Below are positions 35,999-44,528 of a DNA stretch of 64,000 bases, one piece after another (position 1 is the first letter of the stretch; each line of letters begins with the position of its first letter). Both the position numbers and the translations under genes were made by a program. The notes beneath the pieces were generated by a model. The model was not told the DNA's origin, ran no database searches, and saw only the letters and a list, made by a program, of their open reading frames with translations. This DNA is from an uncultured Agromyces sp. (lineage in GTDB: Bacteria; Actinomycetota; Actinomycetes; Actinomycetales; Microbacteriaceae), in the NCBI GenBank assembly GCA_913053875.1, contig CAJXGN010000008.1:93331-157330 (forward strand), in the 5' to 3' direction.

Positions 35999-36420
35999 CC
36001 ACGATCCGCATCTTCTCCGAGATCGAGGTGCTCGACCGCGGCGGCGCCGTGAAGACCTGGCCGCTCATCACGAAGGACACCGCCGGCGGCGACAACGACG
36101 TGACGACCGGCATCAGCGTGTACCCGGTCGGCGCGGGCGCGCCGCTGCACTCGCACAACTGCGGCGAGCAGGTCCTGATCCTCGACGGGCAGGGCTTCGT
36201 CGAGGTGCACGACCCCGAGGAGGGGCTGATCCGCCGCGAACTCGTGAAGGACGACACCGCGTACGTGCCGGCCGACGTCTTCCACCGCTACCAGAACACG
36301 GGTGACGTGCCCATGCGCATCCTCTGGATCTACCCGGGCGCCTACGTCACCCGTACCTTCGCCGACACGGGCAAGACCGTCGAGCACCTCACCGCAGAAG
36401 ACCAGATGGGCGGCCGCTGA
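35995..36420 (+). CDS. Cupin-domain protein
   Basis: A 141-residue single-domain cupin. Motif 1 [18 protein letters not shown] supplies two His and a Glu ligand; motif 2 ([18 protein letters not shown]) supplies the His. It is likely a metal-dependent isomerase, epimerase or small dioxygenase. AGGAGG at 35983-35988 drives ATG 35995, which overlaps the rhamnosidase stop, so it probably acts on the same sugar or aglycone. Confidence 0.86.
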   Translation: MTTIRIFSEIEVLDRGGAVKTWPLITKDTAGGDNDVTTGISVYPVGAGAPLHSHNCGEQVLILDGQGFVEVHDPEEGLIRRELVKDDTAYVPADVFHRYQNTGDVPMRILWIYPGAYVTRTFADTGKTVEHLTAEDQMGGR

Positions 36421-36507
36421 CGCCGAACGCTACACATGGCAGCACTTCTACGCTGCAGATAGCCGAACCGTGGGCCGGGTTCGCCCGGAGCCGACCCCGC
36501 CGAACGC

Positions 36508-36546
36508 AGTCGTCCCCCGGAGCCTCGCGGCTACCGGGGGACGACT
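36508..36546 (+). terminator. Rho-independent-type terminator after the cupin gene
   Basis: A perfect 13-base stem AGTCGTCCCCCGG (36508-36520) / CCGGGGGACGACT (36534-36546) with a 13-base loop, followed by GTTT. It lies between the cupin gene and the converging oxidoreductase gene. Confidence 0.8.
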
Positions 36547-36591
36547 GTTTCAGGGGGAACGTGCGCACCTGGCTGCGCACGGGTCGTGCAC

Positions 36592-37533
36592 TCAGGGGGT
36601 GAGCACGACCTTGCCGCCCGGATGGCCGGATGCGACGAGCCGCAGCGCGTCCGTGGCCTCGACGAGCGGGTAGGTGGCCGCGATCGGGAGCGCGATCGCT
36701 CCGTCGGCGGCGAGCCCGAGGATGACGGCGCGCAGGGGCCCGCGCCGGGCGATGGAGTCGGGGCGCATCCCGGCGGAGATGTGCACGCCGGCCTCCTGCG
36801 CCGGCTTGCCGGGCGCGAGGGTCGCGATGCGGGCGTGGTCGCCGACCAGGGCGAGCGAGACCTCGAGTGCCTCGGCCGTGCCCGCCGCGTCGACTGCGGC
36901 GTCGACCCCGTTCGGGGCGAGGGCGGTCACGCGATCGGCGAGCCCGTCGCCGTAGACCACGGGCTCGGCGCCGAACGAGGCGACCTTGTCACGATTCGCC
37001 TCCGACGCGGTGCCGATCACGCGCACGCCGGCGCGGCGCGCGAGCTGCACGACGAGCACGCCCACCGACCCTGAGGCGCCGTGCACGAGCAGGGTCTCGC
37101 CCTCGCTCGCGCCCGAGAGCGCGAGCAGCTCGGCGGCGACGACGCCGACGTGCAGCAGGCCCGCGGCGGTCTCGTCGTCGACCGAGTCGGGCAGGGCGAA
37201 CACGTCCTTCGCGGCGACCGTGACCTCGTCGGCGAAGGCGCCGGCGATCTTGAACGCCACGACGCGGTCGCCGACCGCCACCGGTCCGGTCGCGATCTCC
37301 GTGTCCGGCCCGATCGCCGTCACCATACCCGCGGCCTCCTGGCCGACCGGAAGCGGCAGCTTCGACGGGTCGGCGTTCCAGCCACCCGCGAGGGACTTCG
37401 CGTCCGACGGGTTCACGCCCACGGCGGTCAGGCGGATGGTGACCTCACCGATCGCAGGGGCCGCGATCTCGGCCGGTACGTACTCGAGCGCGTCGATGCC
37501 GCCGTACTCGGGCAGCTGCCAGCGGTGCGCCAT
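36592..37533 (-). CDS. Zinc-less NADP-dependent alcohol dehydrogenase / quinone oxidoreductase
   Basis: A 313-residue medium-chain dehydrogenase of the quinone-oxidoreductase group. It has the GroES-like N-terminus (VGVNPSDAKSLAGG, PVGQEAAGMVTAIG) and the cofactor motif LLVHGASGSVGVLVVQLARR; the catalytic zinc ligands are absent, as usual for this group. It starts two bases after the Ldh-family gene and is last in the minus-strand operon. The substrate is unknown, perhaps a quinone or enone formed in the pathway. Confidence 0.88.
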   Translation of the reverse strand: MAHRWQLPEYGGIDALEYVPAEIAAPAIGEVTIRLTAVGVNPSDAKSLAGGWNADPSKLPLPVGQEAAGMVTAIGPDTEIATGPVAVGDRVVAFKIAGAFADEVTVAAKDVFALPDSVDDETAAGLLHVGVVAAELLALSGASEGETLLVHGASGSVGVLVVQLARRAGVRVIGTASEANRDKVASFGAEPVVYGDGLADRVTALAPNGVDAAVDAAGTAEALEVSLALVGDHARIATLAPGKPAQEAGVHISAGMRPDSIARRGPLRAVILGLAADGAIALPIAATYPLVEATDALRLVASGHPGGKVVLTP

Positions 37534-37535
37534 GG

Positions 37536-38573
37536 TCAGCCCACCTCCGGCACGGTGACGCCGAGCGTCCCGGCGACCTCGACGAGCTCGGTCCAGAGCT
37601 TGTCGCCCACGGGGATGCCGTCGGCCGAACGGCCCGCGGCCGTGGCCGCGCTGCGCTCGCCGGGAACGAGGATGCGCTCGACGCCCTCGGACTTCGGCAG
37701 GTCGTGGATCGTGTCGACAGTCGCGTCGACGCCCGCGGCGAACGCCTCGGCGCCGCCGAAGGCGGCGGGGTCGAGCACGATGAGCGTGGCGTTCTGGCGG
37801 TGCTTCTTCTGTCCGCCGTGGTACGGCGTGAGGATCGGCGCGGCGACGAGCACGCTGGTGAGCAGCTCGAACATGAGCGACAGGCCGGAGCCCTTCGCGC
37901 CGCCGAGCGGCGTCGGCACCTTGGCGAGTTCGGGGTCGGTCGTGGGCGTGCCGTCGGCGGTCGTGGCAGACCCCTCGGGGAGCGGCGTGCCGGTGCGCTT
38001 CGCCTGGGCGATCTTGCCCATCGCGATGAGCGAGCTCGCCATGTCGAGCAGCACCGGAGGCTTGGCGCCGGTGCGGGGAACGGCGATCGCGAGCGGGCTG
38101 GTGGCGACCGAGGCGCCGACCGCGCCCTCGTACGACATCATCGGCGAGCCGGCGGCGATGCCGATGCCCACGAGTCCCTGCTCGGCGACGAGGGACACGT
38201 AGTACCCGATCGCCCCGGTGTGCACGGTGTTGCGGACCGACACGACGGCCGCTCCCTGGGTCTTCGCCTTGGCGACGGCGATCCCGACGGCACGGGTGAG
38301 CGCCACGGGGCCGGGTGCGAAGTCGGCATCGATCACGGACACCGCCGGTGCGGAGTCGTCGACGGTGATCTCGGGAGTCGGGTTCGCGACCCCCTTGCCG
38401 AACATCTCCACGTACCGGGGAACGCGCGAGACCCCGTGCGAGTCGACGCCGCGCAGGCTCGCCCAGACGAATGACGGCGCGGCGGCGGCCGCGTCCTCGG
38501 CGGACACGCCGACGGCCTCGAAGATGTCGCGGATGAATCCCTCGAAGACCGAGGGGGAGACGGTGACTGGCAT
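37536..38573 (-). CDS. Ldh-family (malate/L-lactate-type) dehydrogenase
   Basis: A 345-residue member of the type-2 malate/lactate dehydrogenase family. It shows the Asp/His-bearing RGVDSHGVSRVPRYVEM near residue 42, the catalytic-region VRNTVHTGAIGYYV, and the NAD-binding GGAKGSGLSLMFELLT. The family oxidises 2-hydroxy acids such as malate, sulfolactate and ureidoglycolate. Next to a ThDP decarboxylase-type enzyme it could oxidise a 2-hydroxy acid to the 2-oxo acid that the latter uses; this is inference. ATG 38573 is preferred over upstream codons from family alignment of the N-terminus. Confidence 0.88.
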   Translation of the reverse strand: MPVTVSPSVFEGFIRDIFEAVGVSAEDAAAAAPSFVWASLRGVDSHGVSRVPRYVEMFGKGVANPTPEITVDDSAPAVSVIDADFAPGPVALTRAVGIAVAKAKTQGAAVVSVRNTVHTGAIGYYVSLVAEQGLVGIGIAAGSPMMSYEGAVGASVATSPLAIAVPRTGAKPPVLLDMASSLIAMGKIAQAKRTGTPLPEGSATTADGTPTTDPELAKVPTPLGGAKGSGLSLMFELLTSVLVAAPILTPYHGGQKKHRQNATLIVLDPAAFGGAEAFAAGVDATVDTIHDLPKSEGVERILVPGERSAATAAGRSADGIPVGDKLWTELVEVAGTLGVTVPEVG

Positions 38574-38634
38574 GGGCTGAAGCCTTTCGGTGGTGGTGCG
38601 CGGGGCGGGAAGCACGGTCGCGCCCCGCGCAGGA

Positions 38635-40335
38635 CTAGCGCGAGACCGCGACGTTGACGACCGCGGTCGTCCCGGAGATGACGGCGTCGGTCGCCTCGCG
38701 GAGCACCCGGGGGAGCTCGTCGGGGTCGTCGACGGCGGCGTGGTACATGTCGAACGGCGCGGCGAACGCGCTCAGCTCGGGTTGCGTCGACAGGTCGACG
38801 CCCAGGTGGTCGTCCTCCTGCACTGCGGAGCCCTCTGGGTAGAAGCGCAGGTGGTTCATCTTCATCGACAGGTACTTCTTGTTGTTGAAGATGACGATGA
38901 GCACCGGCAGGCCGAGGTCCTTCGCGGTCATGAGCGACTGCACGATCGGGTTGTAGAGGAACGCCCCGTCGCCCACGGTGAAGATCACGACGCCGTCCTG
39001 CACCGCGAGCTTCACGCCGAGCGCGACCGCGATGCCCTGGCCGAGGCCGCCCTGCACGTAGAAGTACGCGTCGGGGCGGTCCCAGCCGACGTGCCGCTGC
39101 ACGACCCGGCTGTGCGTGATCGTCTCGTCGACGACCGTCGCGCCGGTCTCCCGCACGATCGCGCGCAGCTCCTTGGCGAGCAGCACGGGCTCGATGACGC
39201 CGGATGCCCCTGCCGAAGCCTCGGCCGCCTCGGTCTTCGCCGCCCACGCGTCGTGTCCCGGCGCGTACGTGGCGGCCCGCGCTCGGAAGCGCTCGGCGTC
39301 GCCCGCGGCGAGGGTCGCCTCGCGCAGCTGCGCGAGGGTCTCGGGCAGTGCGCCCTCGAGGTAGTGGTCGGCGTTCAGCACCTGGTACACGATGTGCGGG
39401 CGCTGCGGCACCTCGTCGATGACGACCGTCTTGGCCTTGGCCGGCTTGCGGCTGGGCGGGTAGTAGGGCGCCCGGCAGTTCACCAGCAGGATCAGGTCGG
39501 CCTCGTCGACGTACGGGTCGAGTTCGCCGCCGAGGTGCAGCGGATGCCCCTTGGGGAAGTTCGCGCACACCGCGGAGCTCGGCTCGATGACGCCGACGCC
39601 GAGCGCGTCGCACAACTCGAGCAGCGCGTCGTACCCGCCCTCCTCGCGGCCGGCCGTCTCGGTGATGACGATCGGCCGTTCGGCGGCGGCGAGCAGCGCG
39701 GCCACCTCGGCGACGTCCTCCGGTGCGCTGACGCGGCGGCCGCGGGTGACGACCTCCTTGCGCTGCACAGGCGGGGGCGTCTCCTCGAGCAGGATCTCGA
39801 GCGGCACGTTCAGGTACACGGGCCCGGCAGGCTGACGAGCCGAGAGCTCGCCGGCGCGCTTCACGAGCTCGTAGAGCACGCTCACCGATCCGACCTGCTG
39901 CGACCACTTGGTCCACGGCTCGGCCACGGGGTGGGTGCCGCCGACGATCGAGAGGTTGCGGTACCACTGGCCGCCCGGGTCCTGCCCCGGGCCGTCGCCG
40001 TAGGTCGTCGACTCCGAGGAGGCGACCACCATCGGCACACCGGCGAGCAGCGCGCCGTGCACGGCCATCGAGCCCTGCAGCAGGCCCGGCGTCGCGTGCA
40101 GGAGCACCGCCTGGGTGCGACGGGTCACGAGGCCGTAGCCGGTGGCCATGCCCACGGCCACGGTCTCGTGCGTCAGGTCGAGGTAGCGGGGCGCTGGCTC
40201 TCCGGCGGCACGGCGACGAGCGAACGCCTCCCACGCCGGGGCCCACTCGGACCCCGACGAGCAGAAGACGACGTCGACGCCGAGGTCGGTGAACGCGTCG
40301 ATGAGCAGCTCACCGCCGTCGTACGTCTGCGTCAT
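38635..40335 (-). CDS. Thiamine diphosphate-dependent enzyme (decarboxylase/carboligase type)
   Basis: A 566-residue three-domain ThDP enzyme. The N-terminal domain has the activating Glu in RYLDLTHETVAVGMATGYG, the middle domain spans about 200-340 (ERPIVITETAGREEGG), and the cofactor domain carries VGDGAFLYNPIVQSLMTAKDLGLPVLIVIFNNKKY, the GDG-x(24-27)-NN motif. Relatives include benzoylformate decarboxylase, acetolactate synthase and oxalyl-CoA decarboxylase; the sequence does not single one out. It starts five bases after the amidohydrolase gene. A 2-oxo-acid decarboxylase role would fit the neighbouring 2-hydroxyacid dehydrogenase. Confidence 0.88.
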   Translation of the reverse strand: MTQTYDGGELLIDAFTDLGVDVVFCSSGSEWAPAWEAFARRRAAGEPAPRYLDLTHETVAVGMATGYGLVTRRTQAVLLHATPGLLQGSMAVHGALLAGVPMVVASSESTTYGDGPGQDPGGQWYRNLSIVGGTHPVAEPWTKWSQQVGSVSVLYELVKRAGELSARQPAGPVYLNVPLEILLEETPPPVQRKEVVTRGRRVSAPEDVAEVAALLAAAERPIVITETAGREEGGYDALLELCDALGVGVIEPSSAVCANFPKGHPLHLGGELDPYVDEADLILLVNCRAPYYPPSRKPAKAKTVVIDEVPQRPHIVYQVLNADHYLEGALPETLAQLREATLAAGDAERFRARAATYAPGHDAWAAKTEAAEASAGASGVIEPVLLAKELRAIVRETGATVVDETITHSRVVQRHVGWDRPDAYFYVQGGLGQGIAVALGVKLAVQDGVVIFTVGDGAFLYNPIVQSLMTAKDLGLPVLIVIFNNKKYLSMKMNHLRFYPEGSAVQEDDHLGVDLSTQPELSAFAAPFDMYHAAVDDPDELPRVLREATDAVISGTTAVVNVAVSR

Positions 40336-40340
40336 GTGCG

Positions 40341-41240
40341 TCAGTTTCCCGCCGTCGCCGCGGCGACGCCGACCTTCTCCGTCTCCGGGATGTCCCAGTC
40401 GAGCACCTTGCAGATGCCCTTGCCCATGATCCACTCGAGTTCCTCGGCCGAGAAGCTGAAGTACTTGGTGAACTGCTCGATCGTGTCGGTCCAGGTGAGG
40501 CCGTGGCCGAGCAGGCGGGTGATGTCGGTACCCCAGTGTGCGCGCTCCGGGCCCATCTTGTCGACGACCTCGCGCACGTACTTCTCGATGTTGAGGTTCG
40601 GGAAGGGCGCGGTCGAGTAGCCGGGGATGGCCGAGACCTTGACCGAGATGTTCGGGTAGACGTGCAGGTCGGCGGTCTCCTGCACCCAGTAGCCGATCGC
40701 GTCGTCGACGCAGCGGGCCATGATGCCCATGTGGTCGATGATGATCTTCAGGTCGGGGTGCTTCTCGGCGATCTGGCCGAGCTCGCGCTTCCAGATGGGG
40801 GCGTGCACCATCGTGGGGATGCCGAGCTTCTCGGCGATCGGCCAGTACCAGTCGTTGGTGCCGTCGATCATCCAGTTGCGGTCCTGCGGGCGGTGGAAGG
40901 TCAGGCGCGTGCCGAGGATGTGCGGGTTGTCCTTGATCTCGTGCAGCAGGCGCTCACCCTCTTCGGGGTCGTTCTGCGGGATGCGCGCCATGATGCCGAA
41001 CCGGCCCGGGTACTGTTCTGACGCCTCGAGGGCGTAGTCGATGCGGTCGCCCTCCCACGACGGGGGCAGGATGAGGGCCCGGTTGACGCCGGCCTCGTCC
41101 ATGAGCGACACGGCCTCCTCCGCGAGGAAGGCCTCCTCCCGGTGGCCGTTGAGACGGATGCGCTCACGCGCGCCGGGGACCCAGGGACGGTCCGGGGTCT
41201 CTTCCTTCCAGAGGTGGATCTGTGAATCGACGATGAACAA
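40341..41240 (-). CDS. Amidohydrolase-family (ACMSD/LigI-like) hydrolase
   Basis: A 299-residue TIM-barrel metal hydrolase. The N-terminal metal motif is reduced to VDSQIHLW (usually HxH), the barrel has MVHAPIWKRELGQIAE and KIIIDHMGIMARC, and WGTDITRLL ends with the catalytic Asp. The altered first motif (Q-I-H) matches the 2-pyrone-4,6-dicarboxylate lactonase-like branch rather than metal-rich amidases. It is first in the minus-strand operon; a TAGCGT -10 lies on the minus strand at 41328-41333, giving a leader of about 80 bases. It likely opens a lactone or decarboxylates an aromatic-derived acid. Confidence 0.86.
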   Translation of the reverse strand: MFIVDSQIHLWKEETPDRPWVPGARERIRLNGHREEAFLAEEAVSLMDEAGVNRALILPPSWEGDRIDYALEASEQYPGRFGIMARIPQNDPEEGERLLHEIKDNPHILGTRLTFHRPQDRNWMIDGTNDWYWPIAEKLGIPTMVHAPIWKRELGQIAEKHPDLKIIIDHMGIMARCVDDAIGYWVQETADLHVYPNISVKVSAIPGYSTAPFPNLNIEKYVREVVDKMGPERAHWGTDITRLLGHGLTWTDTIEQFTKYFSFSAEELEWIMGKGICKVLDWDIPETEKVGVAAATAGN

Positions 41241-41461
41241 CGGTATTCCTCACGTTCGAGTGCTGCGTGCCGGCGGCGGTCGTCGGCGACCGGTCTTCGG
41301 CGAGCCACGGCGGCTCCAGTGCAAGCGACGCTAACCCCGCCCCCGGATCGGGTGCCAGCCGTACGGGCGCACGTTTAGGTTGACGGATCGTGCACGGTTG
41401 CCTCCGATCCCGCGTGGTTGGCTGGGAACGGGCCCCCCGACGGGGGTGCCGGAGAGATGCC

Positions 41462-42340
41462 ATGACCGACCGAACCGCACGCGCCGATTCGATGACGGCG
41501 CCCGACCCGTTCCACCGGGAGGGCGCGCGCCATCGGTTCACCGCGCGCCGGGTGCACGTCGTCGACGTCGCGCAGGTCGCCCCGGAGATGGCGCGGGTGC
41601 GGCTGGCCGGCCCCGATCTCGACGACTTCGCGAGCTTCGGGCCCACCGACCACATGCGCGTGTTCTTCCCCGACCCCGAGACGGGCGCACTCATCGCCCC
41701 GGAGCCCGTCGGGCCCCACGAGGACGGCATCGTGCGCCCCGAATCGCCGACCCACGCGCGCGACTTCACGCCGCTGCCGGCGACCGGCTGGGCCGGACCC
41801 GGCCGCGCGGTGGACGTGGACTTCTACCTGCATCCGTCGCCCGGGCCGGCCTCGCGGTGGGCCGCCGGCGCCCGCCACGGCGACGAGCTCGTCGTGGTCG
41901 GGCCGCGCGGGTCGAAGCGCGCGCCGCAGGGCGCGTCGCGCGTGCTGCTCGCGTGCGACGAGACCGCGCTGCCCGCAGCCACCAGATGGGCTGCCGAGGT
42001 GCCCGTCGCAACCGCGGTGCACGTGATCGCCGTCGCGAACGACGACGGCGCCTGGATCCCCGAGTACCTCGCCGAGACGTCGGGTCGCACCGACATCGCG
42101 ATCGACCACGTGCCCGCCGGTGACGCCGACGCGGTCGTCGACGCGATCGACGCGGCCGGCGTCGACGACGGCACCTACGTGTTCGCCGCCGGCGAGGCAT
42201 CCGCCCTTGTGCCCCTGCGCCGCCACCTGCGGCGCGAGCTCGGCCTGCCCGCCGACCGGGTCGCGCTCAGCGGCTACTGGAAGCGCGGCGCCAGCGCCTT
42301 CGACCACCATTCGCCCGTCGATCCGTCGGACCCCGACTGA
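41462..42340 (+). CDS. Siderophore-interacting protein (FAD-binding ferric reductase)
   Basis: A 292-residue SIP/ViuB-family protein. Its FAD domain has RVHVVDVAQVAPEMARVRLAG and DHMRVFFPDPETG, and the reductase domain ends in GASRVLLACDETALPAATRW, VFAAGEASALVPLR and VALSGYWKRG. These cytosolic enzymes reduce ferric siderophores to free iron. ATG 41462 follows GGAGAG. A TTAGGTT half-site (41375-41381) resembles half of an iron box but lacks the second half, so iron control is uncertain. It differs from the SIP gene at 44529 by an insert in the FAD domain. Confidence 0.88.
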   Translation: MTDRTARADSMTAPDPFHREGARHRFTARRVHVVDVAQVAPEMARVRLAGPDLDDFASFGPTDHMRVFFPDPETGALIAPEPVGPHEDGIVRPESPTHARDFTPLPATGWAGPGRAVDVDFYLHPSPGPASRWAAGARHGDELVVVGPRGSKRAPQGASRVLLACDETALPAATRWAAEVPVATAVHVIAVANDDGAWIPEYLAETSGRTDIAIDHVPAGDADAVVDAIDAAGVDDGTYVFAAGEASALVPLRRHLRRELGLPADRVALSGYWKRGASAFDHHSPVDPSDPD

Positions 42341-42363
42341 ACGATCCCACCCCAGGAGGAACC

Positions 42364-42579
42364 ATGCCGCTCATCCAGATCTCCATCGGCGAGGGCCGCA
42401 CCGACGACCAGGTGCGCACGCTCGTCACCGAACTGACCGACGCGACCGTGCGCGCCATCGGCGCCCGCCGCGAGGCGGTCAGCGTGATCGTCACGCCCGT
42501 GCCCGCGTCGCACTGGGCCAACGGCGGCACGACCATCGCCGACAAGCGCGCCGCGCGCGAGGCCGCCGCGTCGAGCTGA
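42364..42579 (+). CDS. 4-oxalocrotonate tautomerase-family enzyme
   Basis: A 71-residue tautomerase. After removal of Met, Pro1 (PLIQISIGEGRTDDQ) is the catalytic base; the GWANGG-like stretch SHWANGGTTIADKRAA resembles the DmpI/XylH C-terminal region. It isomerises enol/keto acids such as 2-hydroxymuconate in meta-cleavage routes. It starts 23 bases after the siderophore-interacting gene with AGGAGG in front, but may serve the aromatic operons nearby rather than iron uptake. Confidence 0.88.
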   Translation: MPLIQISIGEGRTDDQVRTLVTELTDATVRAIGARREAVSVIVTPVPASHWANGGTTIADKRAAREAAASS

Positions 42580-42601
42580 TCCCGGCCGGACGGCCGCCGC
42601 G

Positions 42602-43432
42602 TCAGGTGACGTCGCGGCGCCAGCTGGTGAAGTAGCCGATCAGGGTCGTCGCGACCGCGATGGCGGCGAGCACCAGCCCGCCCTGCCACCACTCGAGGAT
42701 CTCGCCCGAACCCATCGCGGCGATCGAGTAGAACGACGCGCCCACGAGCGCATCGCTCGCCGCACCCGGCAGGTACTTGCCGATCTCGGCGGTCACGTCG
42801 TTCAGCGTCGCGACGAGCCGCAGGATCGGCTCGACGAACTGGGTGAACGCGATCACGATCACGATCGCGGCGACCTGGTTCGGCACGAGCGCGCCGAGGC
42901 CGACGCCGACCGCCGCCCAGAGCGCCATCGCGAGGATGCCGCGACCGACCATGGCCCACGTCTCGGGGTCGTCGAGTGCGGGGTCGAGGTCCGACAGCGC
43001 GAGCGCGCCCGCGGCCGGCCCGATCGAGGCCGCCCAGCCGATCACGCCGAACACCACGCCGCCGACCACGAACAGGGCCGCGAACTTCGCCCACAGCACG
43101 ACCGCCCGGTGCGGGTTCGCGAGGAACGTGGGCGTGAGCGTCTGGTGCCGGAACTCGCTCGTGACGGCGAGCGCGCCGAGCAGCACGGGGAACACGTATC
43201 CGACCGACGTGGCGAAGCTGTACATCAGGCCCGCGAGGTCGGCCTCGGGCGGGATCGCCGTCGCGCCGCCCGCGCCGCTCTCCTCCGGGTTGGCGACGAG
43301 CCAGCCGAAGAAGGCCGCGAGGCCGCCGGCGAGCAGGCCGATGTAGACGAACAGGATGAGCGCGAGCACCCACCACATGCGCGTGGTGAAGATCTTCGCG
43401 AACTCGGCGCCGATGGCGGGGAGGAAGCGCAT
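42602..43432 (-). CDS. ABC-2 type transporter permease
   Basis: A 276-residue membrane protein with six predicted segments and the ABC-2 permease layout: an N-terminal cytosolic helix (GAEFAKIFTTRMWW), long first loop, and SEFRHQTLTPTFLANPHR, the conserved E-x-x-x-x-T coupling region. It pairs with the ATPase encoded just upstream (one-base overlap) to form an exporter of unknown substrate, possibly for antibiotic or lipid export. Confidence 0.9.
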   Translation of the reverse strand: MRFLPAIGAEFAKIFTTRMWWVLALILFVYIGLLAGGLAAFFGWLVANPEESGAGGATAIPPEADLAGLMYSFATSVGYVFPVLLGALAVTSEFRHQTLTPTFLANPHRAVVLWAKFAALFVVGGVVFGVIGWAASIGPAAGALALSDLDPALDDPETWAMVGRGILAMALWAAVGVGLGALVPNQVAAIVIVIAFTQFVEPILRLVATLNDVTAEIGKYLPGAASDALVGASFYSIAAMGSGEILEWWQGGLVLAAIAVATTLIGYFTSWRRDVT

Positions 43433-44466
43433 CACTCGGCTCCCTTCCCGTCGGTCGGTTCCGGTTCGTCGGGCGGTGACGGATGCTCCGCAGCGGCGTC
43501 GTCTGCGGTGTCGGTCGCCTTGGTGGCACTCGTCGGTTCCGGGGCATCCGCCCCACCGTCGTCTGCGGAGACGCCCTGCTCGCCGACGAGGTTGAGGAAC
43601 GAGTCCTCGAGCGCCGACTTCTGGCGGGCCAGCGCGTGGAGCTCGACGCCCGCGACGAACGCGAGATGGCCGATGCGAGCGGGGTCGGGCTCGTCGACGA
43701 TGAGGCCCTGGCGGCCCGTCGTGAACTCGAGCCCCTCGGCCTCGAGCGCGGCGGCGAGCGCCGGGCGGTCGGGGGAGTCGACGACCACGCGGGGCAGCGA
43801 GTCGGTCTCGAGCTCGGCGAGCGTGCCCTCGTGCACGAGGCGGCCCTTGGCGATGATGACGACGCGGTCGACGCTCTGCTGCACCTCGCTGAGCAGGTGC
43901 GAGCTGACGAGCACCGTGCGGCCCTCGCCCGCGAGCTGCTGGAGGAACCCTCGGATCCAGCGGATGCCCTCGGGGTCGAGCCCGTTGATGGGCTCGTCGA
44001 GCACGAGCACGCCCGGGTCGCCGAGCAGGGTGTTCGCGAGGCCGAGGCGCTGGCGCATGCCCATCGAGAACCCGCCGACGCGGCGGTCGGCGTAGGGCGT
44101 CATGCCGACGAGGTCGAGCACCTCGCCGACGCGCGAACGCGCGACGCCGCCGGCCGCCGCCGAGATCGCGAGGTGGTTGCGGGCCGTGCGGCCGGGGTGG
44201 AAGCTCGCCGCCTCGAGCGCCGCGCCGACCGTCTCGAGCGGGCGTTCGAGCTCGCGGTAGCGCTGCCCGCCGAAGGTGGCGGTGCCCTGCGAGGCGCGCA
44301 CGAGACCGAGCAGCACGCGCAGCGTGGTCGTCTTGCCGGCCCCGTTCGGGCCGAGGAACCCGGTCACGCGGCCGGGTTGCACGGTGAAGCTCAGGTCGTC
44401 GACGGCGGTCACGCCGCCGAAGTGCTTGGACAGCCCGTCGATCTCGATCGGCACGCCGGTCGGCAT
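43432..44466 (-). CDS. ABC-2 exporter ATP-binding protein
   Basis: A 344-residue ATPase. Walker A GPNGAGKTT is at residues 39-47, the signature appears as FSMGMRQRLGLA, Walker B is VLVLDEPINGLDPEG, and the H-loop is VSSHLLSEV. The C-terminal ~45 residues form an acidic Ala/Pro/Asp-rich tail not needed for ATPase function. The minus-strand TAGTCT at 44492-44497 plus GAAGGGG before ATG 44466 form a conventional promoter and ribosome site. Confidence 0.92.
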   Translation of the reverse strand: MPTGVPIEIDGLSKHFGGVTAVDDLSFTVQPGRVTGFLGPNGAGKTTTLRVLLGLVRASQGTATFGGQRYRELERPLETVGAALEAASFHPGRTARNHLAISAAAGGVARSRVGEVLDLVGMTPYADRRVGGFSMGMRQRLGLANTLLGDPGVLVLDEPINGLDPEGIRWIRGFLQQLAGEGRTVLVSSHLLSEVQQSVDRVVIIAKGRLVHEGTLAELETDSLPRVVVDSPDRPALAAALEAEGLEFTTGRQGLIVDEPDPARIGHLAFVAGVELHALARQKSALEDSFLNLVGEQGVSADDGGADAPEPTSATKATDTADDAAAEHPSPPDEPEPTDGKGAE

Positions 44467-44528
44467 CAGGCACACCCCTTCCGTCGCACTCAGACTAGCG
44501 AGCGGGGTCGGCGCGACACCGCAGCGAC

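Noticed and set aside
41375..41385. Second iron box before the SIP gene at 41462
   Set aside because: Only the half-site TTAGGTT is present; the other half does not match.
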